Positions 24,361-34,748 of a DNA stretch of 64,000 nucleotides are shown here, one piece after another. This stretch comes from Tillus elongatus (lineage: Eukaryota > Arthropoda > Insecta > Coleoptera > Cleridae). Under the pieces are notes generated by a model. That model did no database searches and was not told where the DNA came from. It worked only from the letters and a program-made list of their open reading frames with translations. Position 1 is the first letter of the stretch; each line of letters opens with the position of its first letter. Location of the stretch: positions 194,991,907 through 195,055,906 of the forward strand of contig OZ023262.1 in NCBI GenBank assembly GCA_964006375.1, written 5' to 3'. Position numbers and translations under genes: made by a program.

Positions 24361-25095
24361 ATGTTGCTTCCCAATATAAGGCATGTTTTCCGGACCAGCC
24401 TTGCGTGGAACTATGTCCCAAAAGCCTGGCGCCGTGCCCGGGGTGACTCCATGTCTAAACCGGAGAAGGAAGGCTACACGATGGCCAGGGCGTACAGGCT
24501 AATTAGCTCTACATCATTTCTGCCACAGACATTAGAAAGGTTAATAGATAGGTTTGCGCTGAGGGAGCGCCTCAGGGATCACCCCTTCCAAAAAACCAAT
24601 GCGCGTACCAGCGGGAGAAATCAACGGAAACGGCGCTCTACGCTGTGACGCATAATGTGGACCTACACTATGGGGAAAGCACATTAGCTGTGTTTTTTAT
24701 GTTAACGGCCCGTTGATAGAGCAAGGACGGATACGGTCTGTACAGCTTTACAGGGCAGAATATTGCCTAGACCCTTTATAAGTTGGTTGGCGAGAAAGCT
24801 GAAAGACAGGATAGTTTCGCTGACCTTAAAAGACCGTGGGCTGGATCTTGGAGTGACCGGCGGCTGTCCCCAGGGCAGGGGCCTCATGGAACGGCTCTCC
24901 GAGAATGGTTTCTTTGCCTGGGCATATGCTGATGATGGGCAAGTCTTAGTCACCGGCAAACTCATCAGCGCCGTCTGTGCATGCATACAAACAACAATCG
25001 GTATAATTGAAAGGTGGTGTGGTGAGCCCGGACTCTCCGTAAACCCAGCGAAGACGGAGATGATCCTATTTATCAAGAAGAGGAATTTGGAGTAG
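24361..25095 (+). pseudogene. LINE reverse transcriptase domain
   Basis: The first block (24,480-24,600) reads AYRLISSTSFLPQTLERLID, the RT motif 'PISLTSFLLKTLERLV'. After frame breaks, GVTGGCPQGRGL (24,853-24,888) is the 'GxPQGxxLSP' motif with its end altered. FAWAYADDGQVLVTG (24,911-24,955) contains the YADD catalytic pair. GLSVNPAKTEMILF (25,036-25,077) is the next conserved motif. The segment between LSP and YADD is shortened. This is the polymerase of target-primed reverse transcription. Confidence 0.85.
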
Positions 25096-25391
25096 TTCGG
25101 GGTGCCGGTGATGCTTGGAAGGCCGTTGGCTTTAGTGCGTAGATCAAATATCTGTGGGTCCTGGATTCCAAATTATCATGAGGGTCGCAAATAGAACGAG
25201 TGGTGAGGAAGGGAATAGCGACTGGCAGTTGCGCCGTGTAATATGGATGACTTGGGGAACTTAATCCACGGGTCCTCACATGGGATCGCCAGGCCGAGGT
25301 GGGGCAGTTGTCTGGTGATGTGGTGTGAACCAAACTGCTACACGAAAGCTGGCCAAACCTCAAAGGTTGGCAAGTCTGAGTATCACCTGCT

Positions 25392-26508
25392 ATGAAGATG
25401 ACACCCTCAGCCGCGCTAGAGGTCTTGCTGATGCTGCCGCCGCTTCCCATTTACATCAGAAGCGAGGCTATTGGGTCGCATCTCAGAATGCGAGACTCCG
25501 GAAACTGGTGCAGTGAGGCAGCAATAACAGGACATGCAAGCGTTGCCAAGGAGGTGGAAAAGGACATTGCAATCTTTACCGCCAAGGTACGAAATGCAGT
25601 GGATTATATTAGGCTAATCAGGACGTATACCCTAGGAATCCCCATCAAGGATCAATGGAGGGAAAATGAGGTTGCTTTCCAGCCTGCTAGCCTGGTCTGT
25701 TTTACAGACGGATCACGGCTGGAGGAGGCGCACTCCTCCAGGACGGGAATATATACCGATAGCCTGGGGGTGCGCGAGAGCTATATACCACGGCATTTGA
25801 AACGGAGCTGTCTGTATCTAATCTACAGGATGTGAGGCCGAGCCCTGAGAAATGTGTAAATATTTGCTCAGCTATAGTCAGGCGACGCTCCGGACAGTTT
25901 GCGCGGCGTCAGGAATTGGGTCAAATGCTGGTTCAGGAGTGCGCTAACGCTCTTGCGTAACTGTCTACGAGTAAGGAGGTACAACTTGTGTGGTTTCCGA
26001 GAGACTGTGGCGTGGCGAATGACCTCGCAAGGCTTGGTTCCCGGCGGCCGTTCTGTGGCCCGGGGTGTGCTATAGGCATAAGTAGGAAGGTGGTCTTCGA
26101 TGCCCTAGATAAATGGACTAAGTAGGCAGTATATAAGCACTGGAGGTGGGTCAATGGCTGTAGACAGGCGAGAAATTTCGTGGAGAGGCCGTACAAAAAC
26201 AAGACTATCTGGCTTCTTGGTAGGAGTCGTTCTGTGCTTCGCCACATCATTAGGGAGCTGAAAGCCCACTGTACTCTGAGAAGACACTTTACATCGGTAG
26301 GTGTCCCATTTGCAAGGAATGCGGCGAGACACAAGAAACGCCTTATCATTACCTGTCTGAATGCGAGGCTTTTGGAAGTCGTCGAACAGAATTGTTTGGC
26401 TCGAGGACTCTACAGAGGAGCCAGATAAGTTCCGACCTATGGGACACCGTCATAGCCTTTATTTCGAGGTCGAGGAGGTTAGGTGACGAATCCGAGGAGG
26501 GGTAGGGC
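25392..26508 (+). pseudogene. LINE RNase H and C-terminal zinc knuckle
   Basis: 25,392-25,835 begins with a thumb-like segment (ALEVLLMLPPLPIYIRSEAI) and then LVCFTDGSRLEEAHSSRTGI, whose FTDGS aspartate is the first RNase H catalytic residue. A KELKAHCTLRRHF-like segment ('GHC.LR.HL') is at 26,255-26,295. CKECGETQETPYHYLSECEAF, a C-X2-C...H..C zinc knuckle, reads in another frame at about 26,311-26,373, and the frame stays open to a stop near 26,506. At least three frameshifts separate the blocks. Confidence 0.8.
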
Positions 26509-26599
26509 ATGGTTGCTGTGTTGCCGGGGTTGGCAAAAAAGGCCCGATGTGGCCTACTGGCCTGGCGCTAGCCTCCCCACCATTGCTACCACTACTACT

Positions 26600-26930
26600 A
26601 GTGCTAATAGTTATCTGGATTTGCTAATATTCCCCCTGATTCAATTCAGTTGCAACAAGATTGAGCTCCTTCATACTACTCGCGAACAATACGTGGTACC
26701 TAAACACACTCTTCTCCAATATGTGTCAACGAATGGCCAGACAGATCTCTGATAAATTTTTTGTGGGGTTACATAAAAACTGAAAGTTAATTTGGTCAAC
26801 CGAGAAATATCGCAGAACTGCAAGATGGGATAATTATGGAAATAAGGCAAACCCCGCCAGAAACGACAAAACATGTAATCCAGGAATTAGAAAATCGTCT
26901 TACTTATTGTCAATGAGTCAATGGCCAACA
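26600..26930 (+). pseudogene. Mariner-like transposase, C-terminal part
   Basis: Resumes with NSYLDLL just after the LINE. A frame near 26,730-26,785 reads EWPDRSLINFLWGYIKTES, the mariner 'EWPxRSPDLxPLDFFLWGYIKxK' block with the proline and third catalytic Asp lost. IAELQDGIIMEIRQTPPE, then VIQELENRLTYCQ and VNGQHFGHL follow to about 26,940. The right TIR lies downstream at 27,140-27,259. Confidence 0.8.
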
Positions 26931-27261
26931 CTTTGGACACTTAATATTGTCCCATGCATTGTTATTGTTTTTTTTTGCGATTTCATTAAAGCGTTCAATA
27001 CATTTTCTAAGAAAATTCTTATGTAACATATAGTGGAATTTACTGATCTGTATTTAAAAAAAGCCACTCTTGCCAATAGGACTGTGTAAATTATGGGTTA
27101 CCAGTTAAATAATTGACGATGAATTCATGTATCTGAAACCAATGACGCCAGAACAAAATTTGTATGTCAAAAAGTGCACATTCAAATCCCATGTTTGACG
27201 TCTAAGCTATTTTCCCTAAAGATTTTACGGCAATTGTTCCATTCTATGCGGACTCACTGTA

Positions 27262-28048
27262 TATATTTTTTACATCACAGGCAATAAATGCATTAATCGC
27301 TTACTGGGTTTCCTGAATAGTGGTGCAAAAACAAGAGCCCCATACATTATGAAATTTTTATTTGCCTTGTTTAAAAACCTTTTAAAGGTTAATCAGCCAG
27401 TTTAGAAACTTTGACAGTCACTACAGCTTGTAGAATTGACGTCGATGCCAAATTCCACTTATTCCTTGTTTGCGGTTTTCCTAACTGTTACTTTTAAAAC
27501 TCAAATTACTCTGGGGTAAAAATTCAGGTAACCGGTTCTTGTTCCATGACATTTTAACTCCTTAGGGACCTTTTTAGAGATATTCTTGCTAAACAAATTC
27601 GAGATGTTGGAATGCTCAAACAAAGTTGATCTTAAAATTCATCAAGTTTCTAGAACTCAGTCTGGCCTACTTTCATAAAAAGTTTTAACGTTCATTAATT
27701 AACAAAATAATACAACACGAATGTCCTTTGCACTGCATTTGTAAAAAAGTTTTTTTTTTCTACGCCATGCAAACGTTTTCTATATTTTACCGAGTATTAT
27801 GTAAATTTCTTACATTAAATAAAATGTACAAAACTATGGATTAAAAAAAAGATGAGTAAATTATTTAAAAGTGTTTACATAATATTTATTAGCCCCAATA
27901 ATCGAAAAATCAACATCTGGAAAATATCAGTGACAGACATTAGTACGTTAACATGTAGACAGTGATTCTTCGTTAAGAAAATTCACCAATAGTGAAGTCG
28001 CGATAGTAAAAGTTTTTAATTTTTTTAATAAGCGTGTTAAAAAATGTA
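27262..28048. other. Unassigned AT-rich sequence
   Basis: No gene or element recognised between two mariner elements. Confidence 0.4.
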
Positions 28049-28192
28049 TACAGGCTGTTCCAAATTAAGTGCGCACCATTGCTATCTACGAAGTCAGTCA
28101 GATGAGAAAATTAGTAGCATTTTTGACGGGATTAAGATGGTGAAAACGGAAAAACAATTCAGCGTCGCATTTTTAAGTTCTTATAGAACAGC

Positions 28193-28194
<2 letters not shown>

Positions 28195-28278
<84 letters not shown>
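28195..28278. repeat. (AT)n microsatellite inside mariner-d
   Basis: Pure AT array of about 84 bp just inside the left TIR region. No family A flanks, so this one is not explained by that element. Confidence 0.95.
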
Positions 28279-28280
<2 letters not shown>

Positions 28281-28732
28281 TGGTTAGAAACAAAATTAAA
28301 TTATGAACAAAAAGGTTCTCACGAATTATATAGAAAAAATTTTTTCAAAATAACGAAGTTATTGAGGATTTTTTATTTTCAAGTACATATAAGAGTAATC
28401 TAGTTAATTATCTAAATAAAGTCAGGATGTCTTTGAATGAAATGACATTTACGTGATTGCTGTTGCAGAGTTGTCAAAGTAGAACATATTCAGCTCTCTC
28501 GAACAAAGTGGTGACTAATTTCTCTGTTAATTTTGCTAGGTTTTATTTGAAAAATCAATGCAATGGTTTCACATCTTTGGCAAAAAGCGATATGTTCGAG
28601 GCATACATTTTATGCAGAAAAAACTCAGGAGAGCGCTTGAACTCTATCAACTGATATTTCTTAGTCGCCAGATGCCAGATGTATTTCTTGTTACTTTATA
28701 GGATATTGAGATTCAATAAAAACACTTTTGTG

Positions 28733-29631
28733 ACAAGAAGACGACCAAAGCAATCCAATGAGATAATTGACGTGAACGTATTGGCGTATTTTGCGGCACA
28801 TCCGAATCATTGAACTAGAGACTTATTTAAAGAAGCAGGTCTCCCTATCACTTGCATCCACAGAGCTTTTAAGAAATACAAATTAATGCCATTCAAATAT
28901 AATCTGGTACAAACGCTTCATAATGGTAATCATATTAAAAGATTGATCTTTTGTCGATAGTTTATGAACCCTTCTCAACAGAATCAAAATGTTTTTATAG
29001 CCATATTTTGTGGAGTGATCAAGCCAACTTTTTAAATAAAGGTATGTGCAAGAGAAAAAATCACCATTATTGTAGTCAAGAAAATACATTTCTTTTTTAT
29101 CCTACAGGGCCACAAAATCGGCTGAGTATTAATGTATGGTGTGATGTGATGGCATCTAAAATTGTTGGCCCGTTCTTCTATAATGGTTCGTTGACAGAAG
29201 AACGTTACGTTTTATTTCTTGGAAAGATTTTAGAGGATCTCCTAGACGAAAAAGGTTTAGCAGATCGACAACTGAAATACTGCCAATATGACGGGGCAAC
29301 TCCTCATATAAGGCGCGTTACAATTAATTTTCTGCAACAAATGTTTATAAGTCGATGGATTGGGAATAATTGACATATCCAGTGGCCGTCACGATTCCCT
29401 GACATTACGCCATTTGACTTCTTCCTGTGGGGATACATAAAAGGTAAAATTTATACGCAAAAGTACAACACACTTGATGCGTTGGAAAGACGTATAATTG
29501 CTGCCGTAGAAGGCTTTGATAGGATGACCATTCTGAAGGCAACACACAGTGCCCGGTTCAGCATAGTAAAAAAGATTAAACAGAATGGCGATGTTTCTGA
29601 ACACTTGCTCTCAAATATTTTATTCACTTAA
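28733..29631 (+). pseudogene. Mariner-d transposase, nearly readable catalytic core
   Basis: A DNA-binding part near 28,737-28,960 contains RRPKQSNEIIDVNVLAYF and a LFKEAGLP helix, with stops. From 28,951 one frame runs to TAA at 29,629 with a single in-frame TGA at 29,371. It holds WSDQANF (first Asp, about 29,013), SINVWCDVMASKIVGPFFYN, QYDGATPHI (second Asp, about 29,285) and WPSRFPDITPFDFFLWGYIK (third Asp, 29,383-29,442). All three acidic positions are kept, so this is among the younger relics here. The N-terminal half is more damaged. Confidence 0.85.
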
Positions 29632-30009
29632 ATTGATGTGATGTCCAGTTCTTATTAAAATGTTTCTTTTTCAATATAAACGATTTCATTTTATTGTTAT
29701 ATTTTGTCGATATAACTACGATGAAATCCACAATAACTTCGTTATCTTGAAAATTGTTTGTAATTTATAAGGGCCTTTCTATTCAGAATTCAATTTTATT
29801 TCGAACCATGATGACGTTTTCCAATAAAGAATTTTACATTTTCTATAATATCTCAACAACGCAATGCTTAATTGTTTTTTCCGTTTTCCCCATCTGAATC
29901 CCCGTCAAAAATGCTACTGATTTGCTTCTTTGACCGACTTCGTGGCTTCATTAACAACAGAGTTAGCAAGGATGCGCTCTTTACTTAGTAACTTTGTATA
30001 TCATCATGG

Positions 30010-30392
30010 TTCTAGAAGAAAAGAGCAAGTGCTTAAAAATATCGCCATTTTGCTACTTTGAATTGGACACTGTGCGTGTTGTCCTTAGAATGGTCCTTCC
30101 GTCAATGCTTTCTGCTGCAGGGATTACACTCCTTTCTAACGCATCAAGTGTGTTGTATCTTTGCGTATAAATTGTATCTTTTATGTATCCCCACTGGCGG
30201 CCACTGTACAGGCTCGCTATTCCCAATCAATCGAGTTCTAAACATTTCTTGCAGAAAACTAACTGTAACGCGGCTTGTGCAGGAGGTGCCCCAGCAGGTT
30301 GGAAGTATTTCAGTTGTCGATCTACTAAACTTAGTTCGTCCAGGTGATCCTTTAAAATGCTTCCAAGAAATGAAACGAACGTAACCGGGCCA

Positions 30393-30396
<4 letters not shown>
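30010..30396 (-). pseudogene. Inverted fragment of mariner-d transposase
   Basis: The reverse complement aligns with 29,160-29,610 of mariner-d: GGGGATACATAAAAG, ATTTATACGCAAA, CAACACACTTGATGCGTT and TAGATCGACAACTGAAATAC are shared. Read on the minus strand it starts at the IVGPFF region next to the (AT)n at 30,397 and ends in the C-terminus near 30,010. The plus-strand frame at 30,058-30,384 is its antisense shadow. The copy is truncated at the (AT)n boundary. Confidence 0.85.

Positions 30397-30484
<88 letters not shown>
30397..30484. repeat. (AT)n microsatellite at a transposon breakpoint
   Basis: Pure AT array of about 88 bp exactly where the inverted mariner-d copy stops; a short GT-rich run follows (30,500-30,535). 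Confidence 0.95.
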
Positions 30485-30486
<2 letters not shown>

Positions 30487-31840
30487 ATGCGTATTTGTGT
30501 CTCTGTGCCCGTGGCTGTGTGTGTTTGTGTGTATGTTCGGAAAGGTTTCCACGTTCGTAAATGTAAGAAATACTTGGTTTTCAGGTTAATAATGCCGTTT
30601 CACATTTTGAGACCGTGAAGGCGGTTTTAAAGCAAAGGAACTTTAAAGGTTCCAATCTGCCTACTTATTAGAGGGGTGGATAGAAGCAGGTTGGGTTGTT
30701 CTTACTTTGATTTCAGGGCACCAATTTGCCTATTCCCTAAATCTCACTGGAGTTAGTCTCTGAGCTGTCAATATGTTCAATACTAGACCTATTTATACGT
30801 TAACCACATAAATTGTCAACCACAGCCATATAACACGACAACAGATACACACACATATTGTGAAAGTTACTCAGCCAAACTTACTTTGTCGATGGATGCC
30901 TAAAAACGATGAGTAAACTTAGTTGCAATTGCTCAAATAAATCGTAGAAAATTACATTTGAGACTTCAATTTTCATGCAAAGTTTTAGCAGAATCCAACT
31001 TAGACAAAAGTGACGCCAACTGAGATTGGACCTTGAAATGGGTAGTTATTACGTAATCGCCACCAATTATACGACTCTGTGGTGTAAATAACGTTAAACT
31101 ATACATTAGCAGTGACAATTACGTAATATTCGCCACTTATACTTTAGAGTTGCGCAACTTCTTGGTTGCTTTCAGCATTAGTATTAGGAACGTTATTCGT
31201 TACGCATAAAATGACTGAAAAGTCAAGGGAACTTGAAGGTAGCAAACGACAGTTGCCCAAATCATCTTATGTTACTCAAATGCTACATCAGAGTTGCAGC
31301 CACTTTCAAACAACATTAATAGTGGCCGCGACGTTGCCGGCCTCTTCGTAATACACCTAATAGTTGTGGAACTTTATGGTCATATATTCTGTGGCAGTCA
31401 CGTTTCTGCTACCTAAAGAAGTAAATTTTACTATGTGTGGTCACTATAATGCAATAGCAGTAACCTTTACAATTCACCATAAACAATTTCCCACTGATCC
31501 TAAAGAACGATTGTTTCATTACAACAGCATTGATGAGGTTGTGCAAGTCTAGTAGAGTGTTTAATTCCAAAAATAATATCATACGTCAACAAAATCAGGT
31601 CACTTAACCAACAAATAAAATTTTACACACATTCCGCAACATTTTAGAACAAGGTGAGAAATGAAACAGGCACAACAACAGTTGAAAACAGTATAATGCT
31701 GTTATGAACACGCCATTATTGTCAACAAACGTCAGTGAAACATTAACTATTAAAGAGGCCAAGTGTTATGGCCACAATAAAAAACCATTTTCTTCCAATA
31801 AGTGAAATATATGCCGTTTCATTCTTTTGTTGAAACAAAA
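30485..31840. other. Unassigned sequence
   Basis: About 1.35 kb without recognised coding or repeat content apart from the GT-rich run at its start. Confidence 0.4.
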
Positions 31841-32155
31841 TTATCACTCATATGTTATGTTTAATTAAAACAACGATATGTAATGTATTAACAACGAACC
31901 TTATTTTTTCATAAAGCACTTTCCTTTCCTTTTCAAAAAAGTAATCGCGAACAACGTACAAGACAAGGCGCACATAAACCACAGCTTGAAACTTAATGAT
32001 TACTCATGTGCTGTTTAATGAAAACAAAGATATGTAATGTATTATTAACGAATCTTGTTTTTTATAAAGCAGTTTCTTCTTCTCTGCATAAAGGAAAATC
32101 GCAAACAAAGCACAAGAAAGACGCATGGAAACCAAAACCTAAAACTTTGTAAAGT
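31841..32155. repeat. Tandem duplication, about 157-bp unit
   Basis: Units at 31,841-31,998 and 31,999-32,155 share GATATGTAATGTATTA, AACGAA-CTT, ATAAAGCA and CAAACCTAAA/ACTT-like segments. Moderately diverged. Confidence 0.75.
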
Positions 32156-33065
32156 TAAAATGACACAGGACAGGCAAAGCCCAGAATGTCAAAAATATCT
32201 TCTGTTTTCCAAACCATAGCGTGCGAAGGGGACTATAAACACCTATTTAATAGATTACGACGTAGCTGTTACTGCAAAGTAACTATACAATGCTGAGTCA
32301 TAATACCGCGTTTGGTATATTTTAGTGAAAGTAACTTTAAAGTTCCAGCTTTTCGGTGTTTGGCACCAATAGCAAGCGGTAACTATTTCATGTTCCTTAT
32401 CTTAGTGAATGCGACTACATAGTGCAAAGTTCGAAGGAGCCTAATTTCTGGATACACAGATCATGATATTTTGTCAGCAAACTTGCATTCCTGTATATTT
32501 AAACACTCAAGCCATACATACATATAAAGCATCAGACATCTAATTATCAATGTCGACTTGTAGTCTCGCTGGTATCTATAATATTGAAATAAAAGACTAA
32601 GATGGTTTCAGAACATGAGAGTTCGAAAGAGATATAATGATGTGAAATAATTTTCAAAACAAAGCATGCGTAAGGCAGAGTGGGTAGTGATAAACCCAGT
32701 TACAGTGGCTGTTAAAATCTACGGTGTTAGAACGTAGCTGGATAAGTTCCCGATACCACGCCACAAGGTTGCCGCCATTCCTTATTTTGGTCGCTGCTCC
32801 ATCACAGTAAGGTTCCTACAACGCATCACTGACTGGCGGCAAAACACTTGGAAGTTACCACAACGCTGTTACATTGCAGCGGCCAATTTTGCCATTTATT
32901 ATATATGTTTGTTAGCAGCTTTTTGAAATGTTTAAATAATGATGTATCATAAGGATTACCAGGGCTAATAACTTTGCCGTTGACCGTAAAAATATAAAAG
33001 AAAACAAGTCAAATTTGATTGCGTTATCAGTAATCTCACTCTAAACGATCGAGAGATAACAAATA

Positions 33066-33067
<2 letters not shown>
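32156..33067. other. Unassigned sequence
   Basis: No gene, TIR or repeat recognised. Confidence 0.4.

Positions 33068-33148
<81 letters not shown>
33068..33148. repeat. (AT)n microsatellite, probable family A junction
   Basis: Pure AT array of about 81 bp. The next bases (GAAACTGAATTAC ... GGGTTATAAGACC) resemble the family A right flank. Confidence 0.95.
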
Positions 33149-33152
<4 letters not shown>

Positions 33153-33221
33153 CTGAATTACTAATCTTAGGGTTATAAGACCAAAAAAAGGGGCAAATTT
33201 TTAAAGTAAGATCTTTATTCT

Positions 33222-33272
33222 TTCTTGCAAATATTTCGCCTTTGTTTTTAAGACTGCATCAGTGCATCAGCT
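33222..33272 (-). ncRNA. Decayed hammerhead-like motif
   Basis: On the minus strand CTGATGC stands where CTGATGA belongs, followed after a weak stem II by AAAGGC and GAAA. The sequence looks like the 'CTGATG...CAAAGGCGAAA' tail found in some Penelope-like elements. Stem II is mostly lost. Confidence 0.35.
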
Positions 33273-33275
33273 GAA

Positions 33276-34582
33276 AAATAAAACGATACATGTCAGTTTT
33301 TAAGTTAACGTTAGGAGTTATTCCTGTTTGAACTTACAATTTGATCCAGAAGATAAAATAGCACAAACATACAACAGAACATTCTGCACTACAACATAAC
33401 ATTATTATATGTTAAAATATAGGTCTCAACTTAGACACTTAACTAAATTTGATTAAAATCTTTTCTAATTAGTTCTCTAAAAACAGCATTATGGACGGCA
33501 ATATCAAAATGAGGCTTACATTTTTGCAAAATGGCTGTATCTCTGATAAAACTTAGTTTATATATAGTTTTTTACAACTACTAAAACGTGTTTTCACTGT
33601 GTGAGAGAGACAATCAATTACACTTTAATGTGAGAGACAAGGACAAACATACTGTCCGGTTCATCTGTCTCTGGAGATGGCACATATTTGTTAAACAAAT
33701 TTACCAACTATTGGTATTAAAATGCGACGACACTCTTCTATCATCAAATAAAAACAATAAATTCGGAGATGAACCAATATAGTATTATAACCATAGTAAC
33801 GAAATATCTATTGAAAGGGACCATTCTGAGTTACAGTTGAATGAGTCTTACACATTCCCTTTTACGTTCTGTAGATTCAATATGTTGTGTGGAAAACTGC
33901 GACCAAGGCAAACGACGAAAGAGATAAAACGTCTTTCAATGATGATTACACTAAATCCATGTTACAGGTCTCCTCAGCGTACACTAACAAAAACTGCCTT
34001 TAAAGGATATGTCTATAATAAAGTTGTACAGAATGTACATACATATAACGTACATATAAAACTTTCTTGATTTCTTATCGAAAACATGTTTGAGAAATAA
34101 ATTGTGTTAGGGGCTAAAACCAAAAATATAATTTATTTTAAATATGAAGACATGATGTTTCGAATTTGTCATTCGAAAATATTACAAAAAGCCTTTTTCA
34201 AATGGCACGCCTGTTAATAACAAGCCTTGAATTTTTGTAAGAAGCGTCCTAGGTCTAAAATCGATAGTTATACGAATACGTTAAATTTTTCGGTACTACA
34301 AGTAAGCTGTCATCAGTCCCGAGAACACTAAAAATTTTCGGTATTGGACAATAAATACCAGGAGTCCCAGAAAAGTCGGGATCCCGAGATCTCGAAATTT
34401 AATCATCGGTGTGGAAGTTCATAATCTAAATATCTTCTTACTTGACAACCGTAGTGTAGGGTCCACTATCGTGTTGTAACCACATTCCACATACCAAGTC
34501 CAACGGGAGGTTGTGACGGTTCAAAATATAACCTGCAAATTTATGTAAATGAGACCGCTCGGGTTCGTGGTAAGGTCAAATG

Positions 34583-34585
<3 letters not shown>
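33276..34585. other. Unassigned sequence
   Basis: Short open frames at 33,588-33,782 and 33,837-34,070 have no recognised motif. It may be the body of the element whose end carries the motif at 33,222-33,272, but I cannot show that. Confidence 0.35.

Positions 34586-34671
<86 letters not shown>
34586..34671. repeat. (AT)n microsatellite
   Basis: Pure AT array of about 86 bp, 80 bp left of the mariner-e element. Confidence 0.95.
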
Positions 34672-34676
<5 letters not shown>

Positions 34677-34748
34677 CGAGTGACAACTTTCAAAGCAGAA
34701 CATAGGCGAATAACATGGGAAATCAAATATTTGCAAAATTAAAAGTGT

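Larger units (their letters stand above)
23227..26605 (+). mobile_element. I/R1-like LINE, nested in the mariner
   Basis: Starts in endonuclease coding sequence (5' truncated), runs through RT, RNase H and a C-terminal zinc knuckle, and ends in a short ACC/ACT-rich tail near 26,600. The bases just before it (TAGTACTAACAATTA) and just after it (TAGTGCTAATAGTTA) look like a diverged target duplication. The mariner frame resumes right after (NSYLDLL). Confidence 0.85.
22152..27259 (+). mobile_element. Mariner-like transposon split by a nested LINE
   Basis: Left end CAGTGAGTCCGCATAGAAT at 22,152 is the inverse of the right end at 27,259, each flanked by TA. The inverted similarity extends inward about 115-120 bp (for example GACATGTCAAACAT near 22,213 and its diverged inverse near 27,195). 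The transposase relic lies in two parts, 22,624-23,226 and 26,600-26,930, around a LINE at about 23,227-26,605. Confidence 0.9.
28051..29995 (+). mobile_element. Mariner-like transposon (mariner-d)
   Basis: Left end CAGGCTGTTCCAAATTAAG follows TA at 28,049. An inverted match runs through GTAGCATTTTTGACGGG near 28,107 and its inverse near 29,905, then onward (ACGAAGTCAGTC / GACCGACTTCGT), and fades out near 29,995. TIRs are thus over 100 bp. An (AT)n array sits inside the left UTR. Confidence 0.8.

Noticed and set aside
24702..25450. Minus-strand frames of 124 and 125 codons
   Set aside because: Shadows of the plus-strand LINE RT; only the plus strand shows YADD and the other RT motifs.
30058..30384. 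108-codon plus-strand frame
   Set aside because: It is antisense to the inverted mariner-d transposase fragment, which explains its sequence fully.
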